64,000 bases of DNA from positions 27,718 through 91,717 of the forward strand of contig NZ_PGCP01000011.1 of the NCBI RefSeq assembly GCF_002812985.1, written 5' to 3'. This document shows positions 49,694 through 59,029 of the stretch, one piece after another. The notes under the pieces are model-generated. The model was given only the letters and a program-made list of their open reading frames with translations. It was not told where the DNA came from and searched no databases. The stretch comes from Aeromonas lusitana. Lineage in GTDB: Bacteria > Pseudomonadota > Gammaproteobacteria > Enterobacterales > Aeromonadaceae. Positions within the stretch are counted from its first letter, which is position 1. Each line of letters starts with the position of its first letter. Made by a program: the position numbers and the translations under genes.

Positions 49694-50613
49694 GACTCGA
49701 TTTTAACGTGCTGTGGGTGGATGACCAGCCTGCCAGTGTGGTCCATCAGATCAAGAGCATCGCGTTGCAGATGGCTAACGAGGGATTTGAGTTCAAGCCT
49801 CGTCAGTGCACGACGCTCGCTCAAATGGAAGAGGTCATTTCTGAAGACGTATTCACGGATGAGGTTGATCTGATCCTGGTGGATTGGGATCTAGGCAACA
49901 ATGAACACGGCGAAGATGCAATCGAGCGTATTCGCCAAATCGTTCAGTACAAAGACGTGGTCTTCTATTCTGGGCAGGCTGCGGTCGTAGAGTTACGACA
50001 AAAGGCCTACGAAAAGCAACTAGAGGGTGTTTACTGTGCCGGTCGAGCAGACCTTGTCGACGAAGTGATAGGCGTTTTTGAGTCACTGATCAAGAAGGTC
50101 CTCGACCTCGATCATACTCGTGGCATAGTTATGGGAGCCACGAGTGACATCGATCATATGGTCAACACATGCCTGACTTTGGCGCACAACAAGCTCAATG
50201 ACACGGGCAAGGCCAAATTCATTGAGGAAGCGATGAGGCGTGTGATGGAACAAGTCGAGAATATCGCGAGGCAAGGCGAGAAGTTAAAAGCCGCACCTAG
50301 TGTTGAAGCTCTATTTAATACTCATATGCTTTTTACATCGGACCATCGCCTTCGCATGTTGGCGAGTATTCTGGGTATGGATGAATTCGAGGCGCATGCG
50401 ACTGGTATAGCGACTGTTAAAGCGTATCGCGAGGGTGTTGTTCGTGAGCGCAATACCCTCGGACATGTAGTTATGGTTCCCCAGGGCAAGCCCAACTCCG
50501 TCATTGATGATGCAGGCAAAGTCGTCGACATGGTGCAGATGCGAGAGCTTCGCAAATTGATTCTGAACCTACGTGCTGACTTCCGCGCCTTGCTGGACTC
50601 CATGCAGACCTGA
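49690..50613 (+). CDS. Receiver domain fused to a putative HEPN ribonuclease-like domain
   Basis: The 307-aa protein starts at GTG 49690, overlapping the previous stop (GTGA). Residues 1-125 are a receiver: acidic D11-D12 (LWVDDQP), phospho-acceptor D65 (LILVDWDLG) and S94 (VFYSGQ). The usual lysine is replaced (VYCAGRAD). Residues 140-307 are helical, and the helix AYREGVVRERNTLGHVV carries R254-N255-T-L-G-H259, the R-N-x3-H pattern of HEPN ribonucleases. No DNA-binding domain is visible. I infer a phosphorylation-controlled RNase. The HEPN call rests on motif and helical context only and could be wrong. Confidence 0.75.
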   Translation: MRLDFNVLWVDDQPASVVHQIKSIALQMANEGFEFKPRQCTTLAQMEEVISEDVFTDEVDLILVDWDLGNNEHGEDAIERIRQIVQYKDVVFYSGQAAVVELRQKAYEKQLEGVYCAGRADLVDEVIGVFESLIKKVLDLDHTRGIVMGATSDIDHMVNTCLTLAHNKLNDTGKAKFIEEAMRRVMEQVENIARQGEKLKAAPSVEALFNTHMLFTSDHRLRMLASILGMDEFEAHATGIATVKAYREGVVRERNTLGHVVMVPQGKPNSVIDDAGKVVDMVQMRELRKLILNLRADFRALLDSMQT

Positions 50614-51870
50614 GTCGACCTGATGTTCATCTATCCTCGGATTCGCTGATTGATGACTGAACAGTTCCACTAATGTCTCTCCAATCGCTCTTGCGGCGAG
50701 TGGTGGTACAGCATTGGCCACCTGTGTGAAACGAGGCACTTCTTGTTTCCTCCGGTGGCCGCCTGATGTGTACTTGCCTTGAAATGAGTACCAGTCGGGG
50801 AAGCTTTGTAGCCGCGCGTTCTCCCGAACGGTCAGAGTGCGCGGCTCGGAATAATGCAGCAAATCATCAGGCATGCTTGTTATAGTCGGCGATGGGCGAT
50901 CTGGATCAAGTACACGCAAAGCCATTTTCTTCAGACCAAATCTCTCACGCATTTCGGCCCCGACGCTTTTATTTAAACGCCCCTCAGCATGGCTAAGCTC
51001 AATGAGCTGTTTGAAGCGATCAACAATATCCTCGCGATGTCGAGCTAGACGCAAATCAGTGGGGGTTATGCCCCCTGTGTTCATTAATTTTTGGTAGTGG
51101 GTAAGAGGTCCCAGATAACATGTTTCTTCAAAGCCATTGCTCTCCAATGATTGTCGTTTTCCGTTTCGCGCAACTTCGAGATCAGAAATAGCGGCATATG
51201 AAGAAACTGGAGCCGTCAAGCGAAGTGAGCGTAAAAATGAGGGAAGGCGGTTTTGAAGGTGCAAGAATGGATTTGGTACATTCAGCTCAGTGCGGAAAGC
51301 AAGGACAAAGTAGCGTGTGCGCGCCTGTGGCACGCCAAAGATTGAGAGATCAAGTAGCTCTTCATAAACCATATAACCATCAGACAGCCGATTCTTGAGG
51401 AGTTGGGAAAAATTCTTGATCTCGTCACCTGCACTGAAATCGATAGTAAATCCACGCACATTCTCGATCAACACGGCCTTAGGCTTGAGTATATCGACCA
51501 ACTTCAAATATGAATCAAATAACTGGTTACGCGGATCATCATGTTGCCGACGTCCTGCAGCAGAGAAACCCTGGCATGGAGGACCGCCAACTAATACATC
51601 AATGCTTCCCGAGATTTTCTCGAGTTGTTCTCGGTAATCACTAAGAATTTCATCAATACCAATGGGCTCCGTAGGGAGCCAACTTGGCCAAGTGTAACTA
51701 TGGGGCGTTTCCTCAGCTAACAGATTCTTTTTTAGCGTGGCGAAAGCAAAGGCGTCACGTTCAATAGCAAAGTGGCCAACTAGCCCTGCCTGCATCAAAC
51801 CGAGAGAAAGACCGCCACAACCTGCGAAAGCGTCGATGAATGTCAATGGTTTAGTGGAGGTTCTTGGCAT
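50569..51870 (-). CDS. C5-cytosine DNA methyltransferase
   Basis: The 433-aa enzyme methylates cytosine C5 with S-adenosylmethionine. Motifs in order: I FIDAFAGCGGLSLGL (residues 11-25), IV GGPPCQGFSAAGRR with the catalytic cysteine (about 98), VI ENVRGF, VIII VPQARTRYFVLAF, the target recognition region (about 230-340), IX LRVLDPDRPSPTI and X QVANAVPPLAARAIG. All key residues are present. It converges on the receiver/HEPN gene and overlaps it by 45 bp at the 3' ends. No restriction enzyme gene is next to it. The target sequence cannot be predicted. Confidence 0.95.
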   Translation of the reverse strand: MPRTSTKPLTFIDAFAGCGGLSLGLMQAGLVGHFAIERDAFAFATLKKNLLAEETPHSYTWPSWLPTEPIGIDEILSDYREQLEKISGSIDVLVGGPPCQGFSAAGRRQHDDPRNQLFDSYLKLVDILKPKAVLIENVRGFTIDFSAGDEIKNFSQLLKNRLSDGYMVYEELLDLSIFGVPQARTRYFVLAFRTELNVPNPFLHLQNRLPSFLRSLRLTAPVSSYAAISDLEVARNGKRQSLESNGFEETCYLGPLTHYQKLMNTGGITPTDLRLARHREDIVDRFKQLIELSHAEGRLNKSVGAEMRERFGLKKMALRVLDPDRPSPTITSMPDDLLHYSEPRTLTVRENARLQSFPDWYSFQGKYTSGGHRRKQEVPRFTQVANAVPPLAARAIGETLVELFSHQSANPRIDEHQVDSGLHGVQQGAEVST

Positions 51871-52078
51871 AGTGTTTGTTTCTTTGGTGTTTCAGTTAGG
51901 TAGGTGACAGACCAATTATGCCCGGCCCGACATCATATAGCCAGGCACCTTTGCAACTATCACATTTGTAGGGTTGAAACGGTTCTTTGCTCACAAACCC
52001 AGCCATGATTTTGAGGAGGTCGGATCACGTGTTGTTCTGTCGACAAGGATTCAATGTGACCCCAGTGGCCTGATCTAT
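51871..52078. other. Gap between the methyltransferase and the L end
   Basis: Apart from the 36-codon frame at 51896-52006 I see no gene in this stretch. It should hold the methyltransferase promoter. On the plus strand, GAGGAGGT at 52013-52020 precedes a GTG frame of only 14 codons, probably not a gene. Confidence 0.4.
51896..52006 (-). CDS. Tiny CxxC protein, possibly a zinc-ribbon remnant (36 aa)
   Basis: The minus strand encodes 36 aa starting MAGFVSKEPFQPYKCDSCKG and ending GLSPT, on the same strand as and 25 bp upstream of the methyltransferase. The CDSC pair with flanking aromatic residues resembles half of a zinc ribbon. There is no clear ribosome-binding site and only one CxxC pair, so it may be a fragment of a longer decayed gene or chance. 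Confidence 0.3.
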   Translation of the reverse strand: MAGFVSKEPFQPYKCDSCKGAWLYDVGPGIIGLSPT

Positions 52079-52227
52079 GATGAAACTTTATTTTCACTAC
52101 GCTGGGCAACACTGGGCAGTTATCCACAATTATGATGATACTTTATCTATAGATAGCAGGCTGACCATCCAATAAGGTCAATGGGTTCGTTGAGCATAAA
52201 ATGATGAAACTTTATTTTCATCCCACA
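52079..52227. repeat. Tn7 L end: spaced TnsB-binding repeats
   Basis: GATGAAACTTTATTTTCATC (52203-52222) is the exact complement of the first R-end repeat. A second copy differing only at its end is at 52079-52098, and a weaker one (GATGATACTTTATCTA) starts at 52134. Widely spaced sites over about 150 bp are typical of the Tn7 left end. The element ends with CCCACA at 52227. Confidence 0.92.
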
Positions 52228-52232
52228 GATGA
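52228..52232. other. attTn7 target-site duplication, distal side
   Basis: GATGA after the CCCACA end repeats the GATGA at 39455-39459. Confidence 0.97.
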
Positions 52233-52271
52233 GCCTCTTATTCCCTTGTTATCAGGCAAATAGCGTCCAAT

Positions 52272-52308
52272 AAACCGGTGGATCACAGAGGTGATTCACC
52301 GGTTTTTT
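52272..52308 (+). terminator. Original glmS terminator, displaced by the transposon
   Basis: AAACCGGTG and CACCGGTTT form the base of a long hairpin that continues with ATCAC/GTGAT and ends in a T-run. It lies 40 bp past the target duplication, so before insertion it was about 70 bp after the glmS stop. Confidence 0.85.
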
Positions 52309-52416
52309 CTTATTCAAGTGATTGAAAGCAGGTGGATTATTTCCCGACTAAGCTTCCTCTAGAGCGAGTGGCTCATGCCGATTGCCACTCATTGTTGAGC
52401 CGGAGCAGAGATCGCC

Positions 52417-53568
52417 ATGAACCACTCGCAACACCCCCATCAGCCCGCCACCATACTGGTGGTGGACGATACCCCGGACAACCTGATGCTGATGGCGGAC
52501 TTGCTCAGGGACAAGTACAGGGTCAAGGTTGCCACCAACGGTGAGAAGGCCCTGCGCATCCTGCAGGGGGATCCCCTGCCAGACCTTATCCTGCTGGATA
52601 TCATGATGCCGGGGCTGTCGGGCCTTCAGGTGGCAGAGCGGCTCCAGCAAGAGACGCGTACCCGCCACATTCCCATCATCTTTCTCACCGCCATGGCGGC
52701 CATGGAGAACGAGATCCAGGGGCTGGCGCTCGGCGCCGTCGATTACATCACCAAGCCCATCAGCCCGCCGCGGGTGCTGGCCCGGGTCGATACCCAGTTG
52801 AAGATCAAGGCCGCCACCGATTTCCTGCGGGATCAGAACGACTTCCTGGAGCAGGAGGTCCGGCGCCGCACCCGTGAGGTGATGGCGATCCAGGAGGTGA
52901 CCATACAGGCCATGGCCTCTCTGGCGGAGACCCGCGACAACGAGACCGGCAACCACATCCGCCGCACCCAGCATTACGTCAAGCTGCTGGCCGAGCTGCT
53001 GCGGGATCATCCGCGTTTTCGCCACTTCCTCAACGATGAGGCCATACACCTGCTGTTCAAGTCGGCCCCCTTGCACGACATCGGCAAGGTCGGTATTCCC
53101 GATCATATCCTGCTCAAACCCGGCCGCCTCACCAAGGAGGAGTTTGAGGTCATGATGACTCACACCACCCTGGGGCGAGACGCCATCCAGCGGGCGGAGG
53201 ATCAGCTCGGCATGTCGGTGGATTTTCTGCGCCTGGCCAAGGAGATAGCCTACAGCCATCAGGAGAAGTGGGATGGCAGTGGTTACCCGGAAGGGCTGGC
53301 CGGGGATGCCATTCCCATCAGCGCCCGCTTGATGGCGGTAGCCGATGTCTATGATGCGCTGATCAGCCGCCGGGTCTACAAGCCCGGCATGCCCCACGAG
53401 GAGGCGGTGGACATCATACGTCAGGGCGGCGGCTGGCACTTCGACCCAGATGTCTGCGCCGCCTTCCTGTCTGCCACCGATGAGTTCAAGGCCATCGCCG
53501 ATCGTTTCAGCGACAGTGAGCAGGACATGGCCGAGCTGCAGGCGGCCAAGCATCACCCCACCCCCTGA
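52417..53568 (+). CDS. Response regulator with HD-GYP cyclic-di-GMP phosphodiesterase domain
   Basis: The 383-aa protein has a receiver domain (VVDDTPDN, phospho-acceptor D61 in [10 protein letters not shown]113 in DYITKP) and an HD-GYP domain with H220-D221 ([11 protein letters not shown]), the H in [13 protein letters not shown], and GYP at 289-291 ([10 protein letters not shown]). It should break down c-di-GMP when phosphorylated. It ends 20 bp before a large hybrid kinase, the likely phosphodonor. It is the first chromosomal gene after attTn7. Confidence 0.94.
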   Translation: MNHSQHPHQPATILVVDDTPDNLMLMADLLRDKYRVKVATNGEKALRILQGDPLPDLILLDIMMPGLSGLQVAERLQQETRTRHIPIIFLTAMAAMENEIQGLALGAVDYITKPISPPRVLARVDTQLKIKAATDFLRDQNDFLEQEVRRRTREVMAIQEVTIQAMASLAETRDNETGNHIRRTQHYVKLLAELLRDHPRFRHFLNDEAIHLLFKSAPLHDIGKVGIPDHILLKPGRLTKEEFEVMMTHTTLGRDAIQRAEDQLGMSVDFLRLAKEIAYSHQEKWDGSGYPEGLAGDAIPISARLMAVADVYDALISRRVYKPGMPHEEAVDIIRQGGGWHFDPDVCAAFLSATDEFKAIADRFSDSEQDMAELQAAKHHPTP

Positions 53569-53588
53569 GCCAAGGACAAGGAGCCCCT

Positions 53589-56500
53589 ATGAGAGTGCTG
53601 GTTCTGCTTGAACGGCTCGCGCTGCGGCACAAGCTGATACTGGGGTTCGCCGTATTGCTGGCGCTGGCGTTGGCCCTCGGCATCCAGAGCCTGCGTACCC
53701 AGGACAAGCTGACCCGGGATCTGGATCATCTCTACAGCAAGGACCTGGTGGGAGCCATCCATCTGCAGGAGGCGCGGGTGCAACTGCCGCACATCCAGCA
53801 GTCCCTGCGCAAGGCCATAGGTTCGAATGATCCAGAGGTGCGGCTCGAGGCCTTCAAGCAGTTGCAGGATGCCCAGAAAAAACTGTATGAGGAGCTGGCC
53901 CTGGCCAAGCCGACCCTGTGGCGCACCGAGAGCCTGGTCAATTCATCGGATCTCGATCTGCAACTCGAGCGCCACCAGCAGCTCAGCGACAAGGCGCTGC
54001 AACTGGCCGCCCAGGGCCATCAGGAGCAGGCGCAGGCGCTACTCAACGGCGATGAGTTTGAGCGACTGGATGCTCGCGCCGATGCCATGCTGGAGCACAT
54101 CGCCGAGGTCAAACAGTCCGCACTGCGGGATCTGGTCATCCAGATCACAGGCTTTGCCAAGCAGAGCAGCCTGCTCACCTATTCCCTGCTGCTGGGCGGG
54201 CTTGGGTTGTCGCTGATCCTGGTCTGGCTGGTGAGCAAGTCGATCCGCAATCCCCTCGAACGGGTGCGGCAAGCGGTGGACCAGCTGGCGGCCGGGCAGC
54301 TGGATCAACCCATCCCTCATGTCGACATGCACAACGAGACCGGTGATCTGGCGCGGGCTATCGCCACCCTGCAGCTGGAGGCCCGTCAGCTAGAGCTGCA
54401 GCGCAGGATCAAGGCCCAGGTCTCCCTGCTGCAGACCGATCTGCAACAGGCCGAGACGCCACCAGAGCTGGCGCAGGCCTTCTTCGGCCGTATCGCCCCG
54501 CCCCTCGGCGCCTGTCAGGGGGCGCTCTACAGCCTGCACCAGGGCTCCGCCAGCCTGCATCTGGTGGGAGGGTATGCGAACGATCCCAAGTACCCGCTCG
54601 CCGAAGAGGTTGCTCTGGGGGAAGGGCTGCTGGGCCAGTGTGCCCTCGATCACCTGCAACGTGAGCTTACCGGGGTGCCGGACTCCTTCTGGCATGTGCG
54701 CACCCAGCTCGGCGCCGGGCCAGCCAGCCAGCTGCTGGTGCTGCCGGTGCTGCGGGGAGAGCGTCTGCTCGGGGTGTTGGAACTGGCGGGTTTCCAGCCC
54801 TTGGGCGAGACGGAGACACTGTTGTTGCAGGAGGTCTTGCCCAGGCTGGCGGGGGCCATGGCCATCATGGAGCGCAGCGAGGCTGCTCTCACTCTGTTGC
54901 AGGAGACTCGCCGCCAGGCCGACGAGATGGGGGATCAGACCTTGCAACTGGAGCGCCAGGCGGTGGAGCTGGAGGCGCAGCAGAGCGCCCTGCGGGCCAC
55001 CGAGGCCTGGTATCGCGGCATCATAGAGGCGGCGCCGGATGGCATGCTGGTGATAGGTGCCGACGGACTCATTCTGCTGACCAACCCGCAACTGGATCAG
55101 TTGTTTGGCTACGCCGCCGGTGAGCTGATCGGCCAGCCCATAGAGCGTCTGGTACCCGAGGGCGCGCGCGGTCACCATGTGGCGCTGCGCGATGCCTTCC
55201 TTACCCAGACCAGCACCCGTCAGATGGGGGCCGCCATCGAGGATCTGCAAGGGGTGCGCAAGGACGGCGGCCTGTTCTCCGTGGAGATAGGTCTGTCTCA
55301 TCTGCCCACCCTGATAGGGCGTGGCACCTGTGTGTGTGCCTCGGTGCGGGACGTGAGCGAACGCAGGGCCATGGGTGCCAGACTGCGCACGGCCAGCGAT
55401 CGGCTGACCCTGGCCCAAGAGGCGGGGGGTATAGGGCTGTACGACATCGATCTCGTGACCGGTCGCAATTACTGGACGCCGCAGTTGGAGAAGATGTTCG
55501 GCCTGGCGCCGGGAGGATTCGGCGGCACGCAGGAGCACTGGAAGGCGCTGCTGCACCCGGATGATGCCATCGATGCCAGCAATGCGTTCGAACGTGCGCT
55601 CGACGAGGGGGCTGACCGGATCGAGATCGACTTTCGTATCGTGCGCCAGGGCGATGGAGCCGTGCGCACCTTCAAATCCCTCTGCCGTTTCACCCGCACC
55701 CCTGAGGGGGCTCCGCTGCGGGCCACCGGGGTCAACATAGATGTCACCGCCCTGACCGAGGCGCGGGCGGTGGCAGAGGAGGCGACTCAGGCCAAGAGTG
55801 CCTTCCTCGCCAACATGAGCCACGAGATCCGCACCCCGATGAACGCCATCATCGGCATGAGCCACCTGGCGTTGCGTACCAGTCTGGATCGCCGTCAGCG
55901 CAACTATATAGAGAAGGTACACCGCTCGGCGGAGAACCTGCTTGGCATCATCAATGACATCCTCGATTTCTCCAAGATTGAAGCGGGCAAGATGGAGCTG
56001 GAGACGATCCCCTTCCATCTGGAGGATGTGCTGGAGAACTTTGCCAACATGATAGGCCTGCGGGCCGAGGACAAGGGACTCGAGCTGCTGTTCAATACGG
56101 CGTTCGAGCTGCCCACAGCGCTGATCGGGGACCCGCTGCGGTTGGGACAGGTCCTGATCAACCTCGGCAACAACGCGGTGAAGTTCACCGAGCAGGGGGA
56201 GATAGTGGTGGGTGCCGAGGTGATCAAGGAGGAGGGTGAGCAGCTGGAGCTGCATTTTTGGGTGCGCGATTCCGGCATCGGCATGAATCGCGAACAGTGT
56301 GAGCGCATGTTCCAGTCGTTCAGCCAGGCCGACAGCTCGACCACCCGCAAGTACGGCGGCACCGGACTCGGCTTGTCCATCTCCAAACGTCTGGTCGAGA
56401 TGATGGGGGGAAGCATCTGGGTCGAGAGCGAGCCGGGGCAGGGCTCGACCTTCCACTTCCGGGCCATGCTGGGGCGCCAGCACGAAGCGCTGCCGAGGCG

Positions 56501-57977
56501 CATGTTCACGCTGGACGAGCTGCTCGGCACCCGCGCCCTGGTGGTGGACGACAATGCCAGCGCTCGCGAGATCCTCTATGGCATGGCCAGCAGCTTTGGC
56601 ATAGAGGTGGATGTAGCCGACAGCGGTCGGGCCGCCCTGGCGATGCTGGTGGAGGCCGAGCGCAAGGCGCTGTCTTACGATCTGGTGCTGATGGATTGGC
56701 GCATGCCGGGCATGGATGGGGTGGAAACGGTGCGCCAGATGCATATGACCAAGCTGGCGCAGACGCCGTCTGTGATCATGGTGACCGCCTTCGGGCGTGA
56801 GGAGGTGCGCGAGCAGGCCGAGTTGCAGGGGGTGGCGCTGCCCGTGGTACTGACCAAGCCGGTGACCCCATCCACCTTGCTGGAGGCGCTGGGCAGCGTA
56901 CTCGGCAAGGTTCCGCAAATGGATAGCCGTGCCACCGAGCGAAGCGAGCAGAACGCCAGTACGACGGCCAGCCTGCGGGGGGCCCGACTGCTGCTGGTGG
57001 AAGATAACGAATTGAATCGGGAGCTGGCCAGCGAGCTGTTGCAGGAGGCTGGTATAGAGCTTCGTCTCGCGGTCAATGGTCAGCAAGCGCTCGATCTGCT
57101 GGCGCAGGACGCGGATTTCGATGGTGTCCTGATGGATTGTCAGATGCCGGTGATGGACGGTTACACAGCGACCCGTCGGATCCGCCAACAGCAGCGCTTT
57201 GCCAGCCTGCCGGTGATCGCCATGACCGCCAACGCCATGACAGGGGACAGGGAGCAGGCGCTGGCTTGCGGCATGAACGATCACATCGCCAAGCCGCTCG
57301 ACGTGGCGGCCATGTTTGCGACCCTGGCTAAGTGGATCAAGCCGCGCGTCCATACGCCCGTGCTCGCAACTGATGCCGTAACGTCTGACCCCGGCCAGCT
57401 TGCCGAACCGGGTGGGCTCGATCAGATAGCCGGAATGGCGACCTGCCAGGGGCATGCGGATCTCTATCACAGGTTGCTGCACACGTTTCACGGCGCCAAT
57501 CAGGGGTTCACCAGACAGTTCGAGCTGGCCCTTGTCGATCCGGATTCTATGGCGGCGACCCGCCTCGCCCACAGCCTCAAGGGAACCGCTGGCAATATTG
57601 GCGCATTTGGCGTGGCGCAGGCGGCAGCGGCACTGGAGCGGCTCTGTCAGAGCCACGCCAGTAGTGAATCAATCCAGATGGCGTTGGCCGAGGTGGAACA
57701 AGCCTTGGCGCCCGTGTTCGTTACCCTGGTCCAGCTGGCGGATAAAGGGGCGGCGCAAGCCATTGCCGTGCAAGCGCCTGAGGCAGAGTTGCAGTCCAAG
57801 CTGCTCAGGTTGGGTCATCTGCTGGCCGAGAGTGACAGCGAGGCCGTCGAGGCGCTGGTGGAGCTGCGGGCCCTCGCCCTCCCCCCCGAGCTGGCTGATC
57901 GCCTGGCCAGGGTCGCCCAGCGGGTCGATCGCTTCGACTTCGATGCCGCGCTGGCGCAATTGGAGGGCACAGGCTAG
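53589..57977 (+). CDS. Hybrid sensor histidine kinase with two receivers and an HPt domain
   Basis: This 1462-aa inner-membrane protein has a helix at 15-33, a helical periplasmic domain, a second helix near 195-215, HAMP (to about 270), a GAF-like domain (about 300-430), a coiled coil, two PAS domains (about 480-600 and 610-735), HisKA with H745 ([11 protein letters not shown]), HATPase ([30 protein letters not shown]), receiver 1 (from about 982), receiver 2 (from about 1132) and HPt with the histidine near 1328 ([13 protein letters not shown]). The architecture supports a multistep phosphorelay, likely to the HD-GYP regulator just upstream. The signal is unknown. Confidence 0.94.
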   Translation: MRVLVLLERLALRHKLILGFAVLLALALALGIQSLRTQDKLTRDLDHLYSKDLVGAIHLQEARVQLPHIQQSLRKAIGSNDPEVRLEAFKQLQDAQKKLYEELALAKPTLWRTESLVNSSDLDLQLERHQQLSDKALQLAAQGHQEQAQALLNGDEFERLDARADAMLEHIAEVKQSALRDLVIQITGFAKQSSLLTYSLLLGGLGLSLILVWLVSKSIRNPLERVRQAVDQLAAGQLDQPIPHVDMHNETGDLARAIATLQLEARQLELQRRIKAQVSLLQTDLQQAETPPELAQAFFGRIAPPLGACQGALYSLHQGSASLHLVGGYANDPKYPLAEEVALGEGLLGQCALDHLQRELTGVPDSFWHVRTQLGAGPASQLLVLPVLRGERLLGVLELAGFQPLGETETLLLQEVLPRLAGAMAIMERSEAALTLLQETRRQADEMGDQTLQLERQAVELEAQQSALRATEAWYRGIIEAAPDGMLVIGADGLILLTNPQLDQLFGYAAGELIGQPIERLVPEGARGHHVALRDAFLTQTSTRQMGAAIEDLQGVRKDGGLFSVEIGLSHLPTLIGRGTCVCASVRDVSERRAMGARLRTASDRLTLAQEAGGIGLYDIDLVTGRNYWTPQLEKMFGLAPGGFGGTQEHWKALLHPDDAIDASNAFERALDEGADRIEIDFRIVRQGDGAVRTFKSLCRFTRTPEGAPLRATGVNIDVTALTEARAVAEEATQAKSAFLANMSHEIRTPMNAIIGMSHLALRTSLDRRQRNYIEKVHRSAENLLGIINDILDFSKIEAGKMELETIPFHLEDVLENFANMIGLRAEDKGLELLFNTAFELPTALIGDPLRLGQVLINLGNNAVKFTEQGEIVVGAEVIKEEGEQLELHFWVRDSGIGMNREQCERMFQSFSQADSSTTRKYGGTGLGLSISKRLVEMMGGSIWVESEPGQGSTFHFRAMLGRQHEALPRRMFTLDELLGTRALVVDDNASAREILYGMASSFGIEVDVADSGRAALAMLVEAERKALSYDLVLMDWRMPGMDGVETVRQMHMTKLAQTPSVIMVTAFGREEVREQAELQGVALPVVLTKPVTPSTLLEALGSVLGKVPQMDSRATERSEQNASTTASLRGARLLLVEDNELNRELASELLQEAGIELRLAVNGQQALDLLAQDADFDGVLMDCQMPVMDGYTATRRIRQQQRFASLPVIAMTANAMTGDREQALACGMNDHIAKPLDVAAMFATLAKWIKPRVHTPVLATDAVTSDPGQLAEPGGLDQIAGMATCQGHADLYHRLLHTFHGANQGFTRQFELALVDPDSMAATRLAHSLKGTAGNIGAFGVAQAAAALERLCQSHASSESIQMALAEVEQALAPVFVTLVQLADKGAAQAIAVQAPEAELQSKLLRLGHLLAESDSEAVEALVELRALALPPELADRLARVAQRVDRFDFDAALAQLEGTG

Positions 57978-58027
57978 GCGGAACCCGCCCGTAGGCATTA
58001 CTGTGTCGGACCAGAAGTCCAAGTCAT

Positions 58028-58056
58028 AAAAAAGAGCCGCACTCTGCGGCTCTTTT
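58028..58056. terminator. Bidirectional terminator between the hybrid kinase and luxR
   Basis: AAAAAGAGCCGC-ACTCT-GCGGCTCTTTT can terminate the kinase transcript on the plus strand and the luxR transcript, which stops at 58074, on the minus strand. Confidence 0.88.
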
Positions 58057-58073
58057 CGTTGACGCTGCGCAGC

Positions 58074-58850
58074 CTAGGACAGGCGCAGGTTGGTGATGGT
58101 CACATCGCTCAGCGAGGGCACTATGATGCCGCTGGAGATGCTCTTGGCGATCGCCTGATTGCGGTTCTTGGAGTCGGTCTTGTTGGTGACCTGATTGAGG
58201 TGGAAGTTTACCGTACGCTCGCTGATCCCGAGGATGGTAGCAATCTCCCAGGAGGTCTTGCCCTCGCTGGCCCAGAACAGGCACTCCTTCTCCCGATCCG
58301 ACAGCTCGGCCAGGTACTTCATCAGATCCGGCCTGCTCTTGATCAGCTGCAGCGCCGAGTTGAAGATGTAGCTGGCACAGAATGACAGCAAGGGAACGTT
58401 TTCAAACATCAGGTCGGAATTGGATTTTTCCTTGCTGATGAAGGAGAGGATACCGTGTTCTCCCTGTGGGGTGTGCAGCGGGAAGGATACGCCGTTCCTG
58501 ACCCCGAAATCGGCGGCCAGGTTCATGACTTCCCGGCTGGCGCTGGGCAGCCAAGGCGAGTCGCAATCGAGTTTGTTCCAGAAGATGGGCTGGGTCTGCT
58601 TGAGCCCCAGAAAGACCACTGGATCCTGAGTCAGGTAGTGCCGCTCCGTATAGGCATCAAACCAGCTGGTCGGGCAGTTGTTAAACAATGCCACATGGGA
58701 TTTCTGCATGCTGATGGGGAAAATAATCAGCAGACGGAAGTAATCAAAACCCATTTGATGACTGAAACGCTCCAGTTGTTGCTGGATCTCGCTCGTCTTC
58801 TTGGCCTTGGTGAACCGATCTATGTGTTCCCAGATCGCATCGTTGAACAT
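58074..58850 (-). CDS. LuxR-family N-acyl-homoserine lactone receptor (AhyR-like solo)
   Basis: The 258-aa protein has an autoinducer-binding domain with all AHL-contact positions conserved: W63, Y67, D76, P77, W91 and G120 (SWFDAYTERHYLTQDPVV, IFWNKLD, GVRNGVSFPLH). The C-terminal LuxR helix-turn-helix is LSDREKECLFWASEGKTSWEIATILGISERTVNFHLNQVTNKT. It clearly resembles AhyR of Aeromonas but differs along its length. No luxI-type synthase is next to it, so it is probably a second, solo receptor. Confidence 0.9.
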   Translation of the reverse strand: MFNDAIWEHIDRFTKAKKTSEIQQQLERFSHQMGFDYFRLLIIFPISMQKSHVALFNNCPTSWFDAYTERHYLTQDPVVFLGLKQTQPIFWNKLDCDSPWLPSASREVMNLAADFGVRNGVSFPLHTPQGEHGILSFISKEKSNSDLMFENVPLLSFCASYIFNSALQLIKSRPDLMKYLAELSDREKECLFWASEGKTSWEIATILGISERTVNFHLNQVTNKTDSKNRNQAIAKSISSGIIVPSLSDVTITNLRLS

Positions 58851-59029
58851 GTCATTCTCCTTTTTCGACCATTTATCATCCTGATCGAAAAGACATTTTT
58901 TAGTTATTTAATGTGGTGTTGTTAGTACCAACGCCAGTAACTCCCGTGCTTGTCTAAAAATTATCCTGTTTTTTCAGCCAGAGGCCAAGAAAATCATCTG
59001 ATTGCCACTGGCACTACTCTTTGAGACAA

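Larger units (their letters stand above)
39460..52227 (+). mobile_element. Complete Tn7-family transposon at attTn7 (12,768 bp)
   Basis: The element starts TGTGGG and ends CCCACA, with 25-bp perfect terminal inverted repeats, flanking GATGA duplications and insertion 25 bp past the glmS stop. tnsA-tnsB-tnsC-tnsD-tnsE lie next to the glmS-proximal (R) end, as in Tn7. Cargo occupies 47330-52006. No integron, resistance gene, Cas gene or CRISPR is present. All tns genes are full length and catalytic residues are intact, so the element looks active. Direct reading defines the ends; mobility is inferred. Confidence 0.98.

Noticed and set aside
50569..51870. Complete restriction-modification system
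   Set aside because: No endonuclease or Vsr gene is next to the methyltransferase; the neighbours are the GHKL and receiver proteins.
52005..52075. Short plus-strand peptide after GAGGAGGT near the Tn7 L end
   Set aside because: The frame from GTG has only 14 codons (23 from ATG) and no recognisable motif.
39460..52227. CRISPR-associated (CAST) version of Tn7
   Set aside because: No Cas genes, no repeat-spacer array and a full-length TnsD plus TnsE; insertion at attTn7 fits canonical targeting.
54390..57656. 1088-codon open frame on the minus strand opposite the hybrid kinase
   Set aside because: It is low-complexity, rich in His, Gln and Leu, and antisense to a gene with a full set of catalytic motifs.
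58851..59029. lux box for the LuxR solo
   Set aside because: No 20-bp palindrome resembling the lux box consensus was seen upstream of the gene.
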